Translations under genes and position numbers: made by a program
Shown here: positions 31,699 through 40,975 of the stretch, piece by piece
Numbering within the stretch: the stretch's first letter is position 1
Layout: every line of letters starts with the position of its first letter
Notes under the pieces: generated by a model
Told to the model about the DNA's origin: nothing
Database searches by the model: none
Seen by the model: only the letters and a program-made list of their open reading frames with translations
DNA from: Muricea muricata
Taxonomy: Eukaryota; Cnidaria; Anthozoa; Malacalcyonacea; Plexauridae
Reading direction: 5' to 3'
DNA length: 64,000 nt
Assembly: GCA_963855995.1 (NCBI GenBank)
Contig: OY979724.1
Coordinates: 8,193,032 to 8,257,031 of the forward strand

Positions 31699-33246
31699 CT
31701 GGAAAAGAACGAACACAAGTTTTTAACGAGACGGGATTGACTGCATTGTTTTTAAGATGCCGCAGAGTCTCAAACGTAAGCGCTCTTTCGAAAGTAAGCG
31801 CTACTCGAAAGTGCCCCCCCCCCCCCCCCCGACTTATCTACTGTAATGGCAAAGAAACTCTACTAACTACGATTGGTGGAAACGTCAACCAATGAGAACA
31901 ACGTATTTTATACTTAATCATTATTTTAAAGCGCATATTACACGAGGTTCTATATTTTAGAATCATAGAACTCGTTGTGCAGTTATTATTGCAGTGTAAT
32001 TTACTTTTCATGATGTTAAAAGGACTATTTAAGCGTTTTAATACATGGTCGTGAGGCAAAAACTTTCCCATGCATGGGAACGAATTTGCACTAAAATGAC
32101 GTCATAATGATGTCACTGGTTTTATTCAGAGTTAAATTCAGTCAATGAACAGAATTTACATCTCATCAGTGACGTCATTTTAGTGCAAATTCGTTTCGAG
32201 ACATAAGACAGTTTTCTTGCCTCACGGCCATTTATTAAAACAATTGATCTGTATAATACTGGATCACGCATCCAGTTGCATCTTGTGAAGCCAACGGAAG
32301 TGACGAATTTGGAGTACCAAAATGGCAGACAGTGTCAGTAAACTTCCTAATTTTAGGATATACGGAAAATGAAACCCTGCTTAAAAGATTACTCTTATAC
32401 CCGCAAAGAACACTGGACCTGGAGTACCAAGATGGCGGCGATGAACTTCAAAATTTTATTACGAATGCGTGATCCAGTATTATACAAATCAATGATTGTC
32501 CAACATTGGTACACCCGATTGCAGGCTAGTTCAGCCTCAACAACTTGTTCAGTATTGTTGACAACATTGAACAATGTTGGCAGCAAAACATTGTTCCATG
32601 CTGTTTTCATCAGGCCAGAACAGCTTGTTCGCTTTTGGCTGTGTAATGAAGAGGACTGTATTAATATACAACCTTTCTTGTACCCCATCCTCCACTGTAT
32701 CCTTTACCGCAAGCGGCTGGCGCGTTGAGCCTATCACCACTGTGAAATGTTTTTTTTTCTGTGCGAAACGTTTATCTTTTTTTTTATAAAGTATTATAGG
32801 TATGCAAAAGGAATTTGTATACTACATTATAAAATAAAAAGATTGAGTTACACTCGCGTAAAATGATAACAAAACCACATGCACGACCTAACATAAGGAC
32901 ACTCTCACATAGTGGCATATACCGTCTATGCCTAGGCTATCAGCTATAATAGTAATAACCACGATGTACAGGCCCAAAGACGTGATTAATTTACATGGAA
33001 ATCATTACAAATTCTAGGTCTTCAAGCAAAAACATCGTTGGAGCTATTCTTAATTGAAGTGATGCGCCACTATCATCAACTCAAAACACTGTGTTAATGT
33101 AAATAAACCTTTTATACATCAGGTAAAGGTTTAGGTCATTACGGCAATTCAGTCTGACCGCGGTCGCCATGCTGGTAGTAGTACTTAAGCTGCACCGTAG
33201 TACACAAGCCAAGAACAAACGAGATAACATGATACAGTTATCGAGC
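31699..33246. other. Upstream region of the STRA6-like gene
   Basis: Contains a run of 14 C at 31817-31830, a short MITE-like inverted repeat at about 32240-32500 (TGTATAATACTGGATCACGC and complement) and AACATTG words at 32560-32600. The promoter and 5' untranslated exon of the STRA6-like gene should lie here but no specific element could be supported. Confidence 0.35.
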
Positions 33247-33506
33247 AAACTGGGATTGGTAGCGAGTCTTATCCCATTGAAGTGCACGAAATATTTTTGT
33301 GATGGCTTAATGCTTGTCGGTGAGGACGCGCAGTATTTCAATTCAATTTCACGGTTAGCTCGATAGCTCAATTAATAGAGCGGCGGTCTAGTAACCGGAA
33401 GACGCGAGTTCGAATCTCGCTCGAGACAACGAATTTTTCGTTGTTCTCTGCAGTGTAAGATTTACATGAATCTAGTTCTTCATGTCTCTGAGGATGGTTC
33501 TGAAAT
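33247..33506 (+). repeat. tRNA-related SINE-like repeat
   Basis: A 100-bp module beginning ACTGGGATTGGTAGCGAGTC is followed at 33357-33428 by a tRNA-like part with an A box (TAGCTCAATTAAT) and a T arm GCGAG-TTCGAAT-CTCGC. The acceptor stem has mismatches and the anticodon arm is irregular, so it is not a functional tRNA. The same modules occur rearranged at 52644-52890. Confidence 0.65.
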
Positions 33507-33796
33507 GGGTAAGGATAAAACGCGGATACGGATGCGGAACGGAGCGGATTGACGGAACGGATATGAGGATAAAACGCGGAGCGGATATGAGGATAAAACG
33601 CGGAGCGGATATGAGGATAAAACGCGGAGCGGATATGAGGATAAAACGCGGAGCGGATATGAGGATAAAACACGGATGGGTTGTTTTTTGTGCGAATTAA
33701 AGCTTAAATCTTTTTCAAAAACATGTTATGGTACTTGATAAAACAGAATTCGCTGCCATGTCTCATCTGATTTAAATGGGTTGGGGGATTATGTAG
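33507..33796 (+). repeat. 290-bp repeat with 24-bp minisatellite, left inverted copy
   Basis: Begins GGGTAAGGATAAAACGCGG, contains about five units of ATGAGGATAAAACGCGGAGC(GGAT), then a unique-sequence tail ending TTGGGGGATTATGTAG. Nearly identical in inverted orientation to 40232-40521. Confidence 0.85.
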
Positions 33797-33806
33797 CCTG
33801 CTATTT

Positions 33807-34092
33807 AACAATTAGATTACGAGCTCGAGATTTCTATGCAGTGATAGTTGATGAGGGCGAAGCCCGAATCAACTGTCAACGCATATAAATCGAGAGCGAG
33901 TAATCTAATTGTTTTAGTAGAATCATAGGTCAAACATGGAATATTCAACAAAATTAAGCAATTTTTTTAAAAGAAATCTCTATAGGAAGATGATTGTTTC
34001 GCTACTCGCTATCTATCGAGGAATAGATAGCGAGTAGAGTAACCAATCAAATTACAGCATTTGCAATAGTATACTAGTATGATTCTACTAAT
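33807..34092. repeat. Palindromic repeats 3' of the minisatellite
   Basis: AACAATTAGATTAC (33807) inverts at 33900-33913. The following TTAGTAGAATCATA inverts near 34075-34090. Contains GCTACTCGCTATCTATCGAGG-type sequence shared with 8080 and 20280. Confidence 0.5.
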
Positions 34093-34563
34093 TATATTTA
34101 GATGATTCTGTCTTCAAAAAGTGAAAACATTTCTTTACAAATTAGATGTGCAGTTTCCAAAGATGATACAAATTAAAATAATGCATTCTTAACGGAAATA
34201 TCGAGAGTATATAAATAAACTTAATTATTGGTATAAAATACACAAATGTATAACCGTATGTATCGGAAATCGTAAAACCAACGAGTGAATAGGTAAAGTA
34301 GAGTGGAACCCGGTCACCAACGTTACTACGGTAACCAACGAGCTGAAATAATGTGGCCTTATTAACAGGATAATATAAAGTTTCAATTATGACGTAAAAG
34401 CCATGTTAAAAATTATTTCAAAAGCACAACAACACCATACCACAATACCAATTACTATTACTATATAAAGTCGTGAAAAGTTTTAAGTAAGTTTTAAGTA
34501 GTTATCACGATATGTTTTGTTTTTCATATTGGCATTTTTGCTTTTACTATGAACAATCATTTT
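34093..34563. other. Intergenic, small repeat only
   Basis: At 34310-34360 a motif GGAACCCGGTCACCAACG suggests a decayed DNA-transposon end. Nothing else was supported. Confidence 0.3.
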
Positions 34564-34716
34564 CAGTGACGTAGCCAGCCCGACAGTTTAGTCCCGCTAT
34601 GTTATTTTCAAATTATTATCATTATTTATTTCTTTAGAAATTAATTGTTTTCACAGTCAATGAACGGGAAAATATTTGCATAGCGGGACCAATTCGTCGG
34701 GCTGGCTACGCTACTG
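34564..34716. mobile_element. hAT-like MITE, second copy
   Basis: CAGTGACGTAGCCAGCCCGA and complement ends. Flanks ATCATTTT and AGCATTTT are an 8-bp duplication with one mismatch. Internal CATTATTTATTTCTTTAGAA matches the copy at 9764-9899. Confidence 0.65.
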
Positions 34717-35268
34717 AGCATTTTACCGTAGCGTTTTCATGTTAAACGTAAATTACGGGGTGTCCCCCACCATACATATTAATTAGTACACATTTTAAAT
34801 TCATAAATACGTTAAGTTCGTCTAACAATTATTTTTTCATAATAATTAATTAATTCATGGGCGTTAAGTTTTCTTCGAGACACTCTGGCCAATGCCGTTG
34901 TGTTAGTAAATGTTTTATAATGTACTGTAATTATAGAATACTAAACACCAATATCACAGAGTACTACTCTGTGCCAATATTGTTATTTTATTGAACAATT
35001 TGAACAATAGCTAGAGTAATCAAACAAACGAGCGATTTTTTAATATTTCAATGTTTCAAATATTTCATCGGACACTTTTCATTAAATGCACAAACACTGG
35101 TGTTCTCTCGTAACATTCCAACTGAAAACAGATAATAAAGAATTTTGACAAAGGTAATATAAAGTATAGCGACACAAAGAAATATTTGGTAAACCTTAAT
35201 GGTCAGTGCAGGATAATTGTCGCATTTCGGTAGACTACTGAGGGGATACATCTATACTTAAGACACCG

Positions 35269-37002
35269 ATGATGATGGCGGCCGTATGTGCTACACTCGA
35301 TTCCAAACGAGTTTTAGATTTAAAATTAATAAGTAGTGACCCAAGTATTGGTTTATATTTATGCTATGACGGGAAGCGAGTCAAATGGCTCAACGACCTA
35401 TACTCATTGAAAGATTTCGTTAAAAATGTAGTCAAATCATCTGGTAAATGGAGCTCGCCCGGTGGACAATCTCGAAAGTTTACTTCTTCTACATTTGATA
35501 TATCCATGACTTGGTACTATGGCAAACAGAAAACTCTTCTATTTCAAGGAAAAGACGGTAACGAACTGAGAGAGACCATAATAAAAGCTTGTATGGCGAA
35601 ATCAAGTACCAATAATCAGAACCAATCAATTGGAATGGGTGACAACGTTGTGTGTACGAACAATTTTACAACGCCAATTAATTCTGATAAGCTTGCGACT
35701 GAGAGGGTTTTCACACACATGAATGACCAATTTGAAGAGCATGAAACATCGAAAGGGAACTTGGCCAAAAACCTAGATCAAGACTGCACATGCTCTTGCA
35801 CCAGTAATTCCACTGACTACGATGATCTTAAATTGAATTTTGAAATTTTGCAGTCGGGAGTTGATGCTTTACAAGCCCTGGCCAACACACAAAAGGTAGG
35901 CTTTTCGGAAATTGGGTGTTCCAATGAAATAGAATGCCTAAAGACGGAGCTTTGCCTAGAGAGGGAAAAAACACAGAGAATGGAATCGGACTTAAGGCTG
36001 GTAAACAAAAAACTTTGCGAACTCCACAGTCACTATATGATTTGCAATACATCTAATTCAAATAGTGGAATATGCATATGTAATGAACCGCCTAAGCCCA
36101 AGGCAGTCCGCGATGTAAATCACTTGGATAGTTTGAATTTGATCGCCCAACCTGGAAGTCCTAATTGTGCAATTAATGGTTCAGTTAATAGCGCTAATAT
36201 TAACGGAATAAATCCAATTAAGTGCAATTTAAATAGTGATTTAAATTGCAAAGCCACGGTCTCACAAGCTCACTCTCAATATAATCAGCGCTCTCCATCT
36301 CACAATAGTGGCTTTGTGGAGAAGTCATTAACTGTCCAACCTGTATGCCGTAATAGATTCACTAATAGAATAAAGGGTAATAAGGGCCAAGATGTCGTAG
36401 TGAAGCCAATGGAGCATAACGTCAATAAAAACAAAAGTAATAAACCTATGGAATCGCAGGATAACCATGAATTCGATCATAATGTTCCAACTTACTGCGA
36501 GCCTTTGTCGATAAAGCTACTTGGTAGCTTACCTCTTATTGAAGCTGCTAAGCCCTTTAAAATCCAGAAGAAGAAAACTCCTGCGGCAGCTGGTAATAAC
36601 AATGGAATCGACAATAAAGGCGAAAACAAAGAAGCGATGTTAAAAACATATAATCTCCATAACAAGGCTCCACATAATAAACTTCGAGGCAATAAAAATC
36701 TTCCTTTTTCGTGTGCGTTTCTATCGTCAAATTCACTTGGTAATCTACCCTTCATCGAAACACTTAAACCCTCCCCAATTCGAAAGAAGGAAAAGATAAA
36801 AACAAATAACTGTATCAAAATACCAGTTGATATATCTGAATTTATTGTGCTCGATAGCGACGAGCATTCGTCTGAGAACGCTAATATTGAGTCTCGTTTT
36901 TTTTGGCGGAGCGTTCTGGAGCGGCCCCCGTCGTTACCCTTTGTTCCGAAAGCAGAATGGTTAAAGCATTTAGATCTAGTTCGCCGCCAGACGACAATAT
37001 AA
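35269..37002 (+). CDS. LINE ORF1 protein, 577 aa
   Basis: Opens MMMAAVCATLDSKRVLDLKL, with two more in-frame Met codons at the start. Residues about 1-105 form a compact-looking domain (GLYLCYDGKRVKWLND, MTWYYGKQKTLLFQG). Residues about 222-258 form a charged heptad-like coiled coil (LKTELCLEREKTQRMESDLR). A long Asn/Ser-rich low-complexity stretch follows. Near the C terminus a motif of the form LG-x-LP-x-IE-x(2)-KP-x(2)-I-x-KK appears twice (about residues 425-445 and 502-522). Likely an RNA-binding/multimerising nucleoprotein, as is typical for ORF1 proteins; that role is inference. Confidence 0.8.
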   Translation: MMMAAVCATLDSKRVLDLKLISSDPSIGLYLCYDGKRVKWLNDLYSLKDFVKNVVKSSGKWSSPGGQSRKFTSSTFDISMTWYYGKQKTLLFQGKDGNELRETIIKACMAKSSTNNQNQSIGMGDNVVCTNNFTTPINSDKLATERVFTHMNDQFEEHETSKGNLAKNLDQDCTCSCTSNSTDYDDLKLNFEILQSGVDALQALANTQKVGFSEIGCSNEIECLKTELCLEREKTQRMESDLRLVNKKLCELHSHYMICNTSNSNSGICICNEPPKPKAVRDVNHLDSLNLIAQPGSPNCAINGSVNSANINGINPIKCNLNSDLNCKATVSQAHSQYNQRSPSHNSGFVEKSLTVQPVCRNRFTNRIKGNKGQDVVVKPMEHNVNKNKSNKPMESQDNHEFDHNVPTYCEPLSIKLLGSLPLIEAAKPFKIQKKKTPAAAGNNNGIDNKGENKEAMLKTYNLHNKAPHNKLRGNKNLPFSCAFLSSNSLGNLPFIETLKPSPIRKKEKIKTNNCIKIPVDISEFIVLDSDEHSSENANIESRFFWRSVLERPPSLPFVPKAEWLKHLDLVRRQTTI

Positions 37003-37109
37003 GTACAACTGTTCCATTGCGACGCTGACCCATTAATCAACATGTACCTGAAAATATCTTTAATATTTCTAATTGTATTTTACGAACTTCCCCTCCCCCT
37101 CAAGAATCA

Positions 37110-39947
37110 ATGTCGGACTCCAGTCGACGACCTAAAGTAATAACCTGCCAAATTCCAGTAAGAATTACCAACCGGAATATCAAATCTCGCCATAACTCTA
37201 AACAAGCGAATTTTAATAACCTCAAGGAAGTTAAAACATTACCTCTTATTGGTTCTCGTACAAAGAACTCTGAGTTCGGCCCTAGTGTATTGCTTGCGAA
37301 TACCATGTCTCTATTACCTAAAATCGACGAAGTGCGCTGTGTTGTCCATGAGGAAAATCCAGACCTGGTCTGTATTACTGAAACATGGCTACAAGCCTCT
37401 ACTATCAATGAACATCTCTTCATACCTGGATATAACGTTATGTTCAAAAACCGTGCTTCCCAGTTACACGGGGGTGTGTGTATATATATAAAGAACTTGA
37501 TTACCTATAAACGCTTACCTGACTTGGAAGATCCTGAATTTGAGGTGCTGTGGTCCCATATCAGGCCTCCAAGACTACCTCGTGGTACTTCTTGCATAAT
37601 CGTAGGTACGATATATCACTTTCCAAGAACCGATGACAGTGCTATGTTAGATTATCTAATAACCACACTCATCTCCCTGGAGGGCCTTTATCCAGGATGC
37701 GGTATCCTATTGACAGGCGATTTTAACCATCTCAAAATTCAGCGTCTTGTAACTCAATTTAAAATGAAACAACTAGTTCGCATTCCAACCAGAGGTAACA
37801 ATATTTTGGACCTTATAATAACCAACATGCATCAAGCCTATGACTGTAACTCTGTTAGCACCATTCCTCCCTTTGGTCTCTCGGACCATAATGGTGTCCT
37901 TCTTCGTCCCAAGGAGCGATCTCCCAATATTAACTCCAGTAGGAAAATCCTGGAAAAACGTGACACTCGCCCAAGTCGAAAGTATGAATTTGGTCGGTAT
38001 CTAAGCTCAATCGATTGGACAATTCTAGAAACGGTTGACAACTGTGAAGCTAAATCGCAACTACTTACCGAACTAATCACTACAGGCGCTGACATAATAA
38101 TGCCTCTAAAGCGAGTAAAGGTTCACGTAAACGATCCTCCATGGGTCACTTCGGACTTTAAGGAGTTAATTAAAGCTCGTCAGCAAGCCTATTCAAACGG
38201 TGAAATTGAAACCTATCGCCATTACCGCAACCTTGTTAATCGTGAAAGGAAAATTATCCGAAACAGATTCTTTGCATCTAAAGTTCGGCATCTTAAAGAC
38301 ACGAAACCTAACCAGTGGTGGAATGCTGTTAAACGTATTGCTGGGATGTCGACCCCTTGCGGCTTTGAGACTCTCCGGGCCCAATTACAAGTACCAGGTA
38401 TTGACTCACTTTCATCACATGAAATTGCCAATATGATAAACGTGACATTTCTAGAACCGATGCAAACGTATCAAAGCATTGACCCCCCTCCACCTTTTGA
38501 ATCAATCCCAGACCTGTCCCAGATCTCGGTCGAAGCTGTTTCATCTATACTGGAGAAATTACCTCACAAAGCACCTGGTCCTGATGGCATCCCAAACTGG
38601 ATTCTTAAAGAATATGCTTTAATACTTTCTGATCCTATTTGTCATATCATCCGTTGCTCCCTTACTGATCAATGTCTTCCTTCCTCTTGGAAACTGGCTA
38701 ATATCATCCCCGTACCTAAACAAAGTCCAGTTCAGGATATCAACAACCATCTCCGTCCTATCTCCCTAACCCCAGCTATTTCTAAAGTTGCGGAGGAGTT
38801 TGTCGTGAAATTGTATATCGCACCCGCTATTCTTCAAATCATCGATCCCTGTCAATTTGGTGTCATACCGAAATCGTCGACAGCACACGCCCTTATCTCT
38901 ATGATTCATAATTGGGCGCAAGCAACCGACGCTACTGGAGCCGCTGTTAGAATCGTTTTGTTTGATTACAAAAAGGCTTTCGATTTAATCGACCACCAAA
39001 TCCTTTTACAAAAGGTCTTTAGCTTAAATATCCCCACGAGCATCGCGCGCTGGGTGGCTGATTTCCTGACGAACCGCAAACAACGAGTTAAACTGTCACA
39101 CGACTGCTTTTCCGAATGGGGTGATGTCCCCTCAGGAGTTCCACAGGGGACAAAATTGGGCCCATGGTTGTTTGTGTTAATGATCAACGATCTAAAGTTT
39201 CAAGATGTTAGTAGTTGGAAATTCGTTGACGATACTACGATATCGGAAGTTGTCCAAAGTAAAGCCAATAGTCGTGTCCAAAATGCAGTCACACATGTCG
39301 AAAAGTGGTCTGCTGAAAATAAACTCCAGCTGAATGCTAAGAAATGCAAAGAGCTCATCATCGATTTCAAACATACTAAACATGTTTTTGATCCCCTGTC
39401 AGTAAGTGGAAATTACCTTAATGTTGTAAAACATCAAAAGATCCTCGGCCTAATTATATCATCCGATCTTCAGTGGAATATTCACATTGCAGAATCGATT
39501 AAAAAAGCTAATAAGCGGATGTACTTCCTTGTGTTGTTAAAACGTGCTGGAGTTCCGTCTTCTGACATCCGAAACTTTTTCTGTACCTGTATTAGGCCTC
39601 TGTTGGAATACTGCTCGCAAGTTTTTCATCACTCTCTTCCGATATACTTGTGCGAAGATTTGGAAAACGTTCAAAAAAGAGCATTGGCCATTATTTCCCC
39701 AAACCAAACATACGCACAAAGCTTGCAGAAGCTTAACTTAACTTCACTAAAAGAAAGACGATTGCTATTATGTGATAAGTGGTTCTCGTCCATCGTAAGT
39801 TTGGAATCCCATAAGCTGTGCAATCTCCTACCCCCTCTGCAGGAGGACAATTATGACTTTAGGAATAAACGGCTTTTCAGCATCCCGATGATACGTACCG
39901 AACGTTATAAGCGGACTTTTATTCCGTCTATGTGCACTAACTTTTAA
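37110..39947 (+). CDS. LINE ORF2: APE-type endonuclease and reverse transcriptase, 945 aa
   Basis: N-terminal endonuclease (about residues 60-270) with NTMSLLPKIDEVR, the catalytic ITETWL, GGVCIYI, the GDFNHL box and the terminal SDHNGV box. The reverse transcriptase (about 450-780) carries KAPGPDGIPNWILK, ANIIPVPKQ, LRPISLTP, LFDYKKAFDLIDH, PSGVPQGTKLGPWLF and the active-site FVDDTT. The C-terminal part contains ILGLIISSDLQWNIHI and SLPIYLCEDLENVQKRALAI, typical of CR1/jockey-type elements. Ends at TAA 39945-39947. All key catalytic residues are present, so the copy may be mobile or recently so. Confidence 0.92.
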   Translation: MSDSSRRPKVITCQIPVRITNRNIKSRHNSKQANFNNLKEVKTLPLIGSRTKNSEFGPSVLLANTMSLLPKIDEVRCVVHEENPDLVCITETWLQASTINEHLFIPGYNVMFKNRASQLHGGVCIYIKNLITYKRLPDLEDPEFEVLWSHIRPPRLPRGTSCIIVGTIYHFPRTDDSAMLDYLITTLISLEGLYPGCGILLTGDFNHLKIQRLVTQFKMKQLVRIPTRGNNILDLIITNMHQAYDCNSVSTIPPFGLSDHNGVLLRPKERSPNINSSRKILEKRDTRPSRKYEFGRYLSSIDWTILETVDNCEAKSQLLTELITTGADIIMPLKRVKVHVNDPPWVTSDFKELIKARQQAYSNGEIETYRHYRNLVNRERKIIRNRFFASKVRHLKDTKPNQWWNAVKRIAGMSTPCGFETLRAQLQVPGIDSLSSHEIANMINVTFLEPMQTYQSIDPPPPFESIPDLSQISVEAVSSILEKLPHKAPGPDGIPNWILKEYALILSDPICHIIRCSLTDQCLPSSWKLANIIPVPKQSPVQDINNHLRPISLTPAISKVAEEFVVKLYIAPAILQIIDPCQFGVIPKSSTAHALISMIHNWAQATDATGAAVRIVLFDYKKAFDLIDHQILLQKVFSLNIPTSIARWVADFLTNRKQRVKLSHDCFSEWGDVPSGVPQGTKLGPWLFVLMINDLKFQDVSSWKFVDDTTISEVVQSKANSRVQNAVTHVEKWSAENKLQLNAKKCKELIIDFKHTKHVFDPLSVSGNYLNVVKHQKILGLIISSDLQWNIHIAESIKKANKRMYFLVLLKRAGVPSSDIRNFFCTCIRPLLEYCSQVFHHSLPIYLCEDLENVQKRALAIISPNQTYAQSLQKLNLTSLKERRLLLCDKWFSSIVSLESHKLCNLLPPLQEDNYDFRNKRLFSIPMIRTERYKRTFIPSMCTNF

Positions 39948-40231
39948 CGTTCTAATGTGCTAGTATCAATATATATAATTAAACATTTGGAAATTTTATA
40001 TTAACATTAATCCTATAGTATTAAGTTTAAGTTGTGCTATTTGTATTATAATATAATAATATTGTAAATAAGTTACGCAATTCAGCAAATTTGAGCTGTA
40101 ATGTAATTTTTATAATAAACTATCTATCTATCTATCTATCTACTTCTAACACAGGGTGAATACGGGACTAGTAAAAGGTTTTGAGTCAATACTGTCAATA
40201 TACACAATCTGAAAAAATAGAGATAGCAGGT

Positions 40232-40521
40232 CTACATAATTCCCCAACCCATTTAAATCAGCTGAAACATGGCAGCGAATTCTGTTTTATCAAGTACCAT
40301 AACATGTTTTCGAAAAAGATTTAAGCTTAATTCGCACAAAAAGACAACCCATCCGCGTTTTATCCCCGTATCCGCTCCGCGTTTTATCCTCATATCCGCT
40401 CCGCGTTTTATCCTCATATCCGCTCCGCGTTTTATCCTCATATCCGCTCCGCGTTTTATCCTCATATCCGTTCCGTCAATCCGCTCCGTTCCGCATCCGT
40501 ATCCGCGTTTTATCCTTACCC
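40232..40521 (-). repeat. 290-bp repeat with minisatellite, right inverted copy
   Basis: Inverted partner of 33507-33796 including all parts: CTACATAAT end, AACATGTTTTCGAAAAAGAT tail, about five CGCGTTTTATCCTCATATCC units and the CCTTACCC end. The two differ at only a few bases. Confidence 0.85.
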
Positions 40522-40879
40522 GTTCTGAAGTATGATACAGTAGAGCCATATCCGGCTTCTATTTAAACTATGATTTATGGCGGTTTTTGCTTCTTACTAC
40601 CGCCACTCTTTTCTGTCGTTCGTTTTTGACCACATTCAGCACTTTTAACTTGTTTTTCCCCCACAAATCTGTAAACATTTGCCACCTTCATTCCGTGCTC
40701 AACTAGCAATCATTATCTGGGGTTTTAAAATATCTAATGCAGTATTTTTAGCCAGCTTAATCGAATTGTGTCCAGGAAATAACACATCCTCAACTTTTAA
40801 ATGCTAATTACTGTATTTGAGATTGTACATACTGTCTTTGTTTGACATGGCGTCATTAAAAACATCTGTGCTGTAATAT

Positions 40880-40975
40880 AATTCCGACTCCCGTTAATAC
40901 GACCACACCGTTAATACGACCAAAATATTTTGGCCGAACAGCTGTCGTATTAACGGGGTTCCACAGTATGATATA
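40880..40975. repeat. Possible pogo/Tigger-like MITE fragment
   Basis: CCGTTAATACGACC is repeated and then inverted as GTCGTATTAACGGGGTTCCAC. The word GGAACCCCGTTAATACG is typical of pogo-related ends. Boundaries are not defined. Confidence 0.4.

Larger units (their letters stand above)
35269..40141 (+). mobile_element. Apparently intact CR1/L2-like LINE
   Basis: Two long frames in order (ORF1, 107-bp gap, ORF2 with endonuclease and reverse transcriptase), an AATAAA at about 40113 and a terminal CTATCTATCTATCTATC tail at about 40124-40141. The 5' boundary lies upstream of 35269 but was not located, and no target duplication was recognised. Neither frame carries an internal stop, unlike every other retroelement in the window. 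Confidence 0.85.

Noticed and set aside
33558-33670. Regular 24-bp direct repeats that superficially resemble a CRISPR array
   Set aside because: Units are contiguous with no unique spacers, the genome is clearly eukaryotic, and an inverted copy lies at 40 kb. It is a minisatellite.
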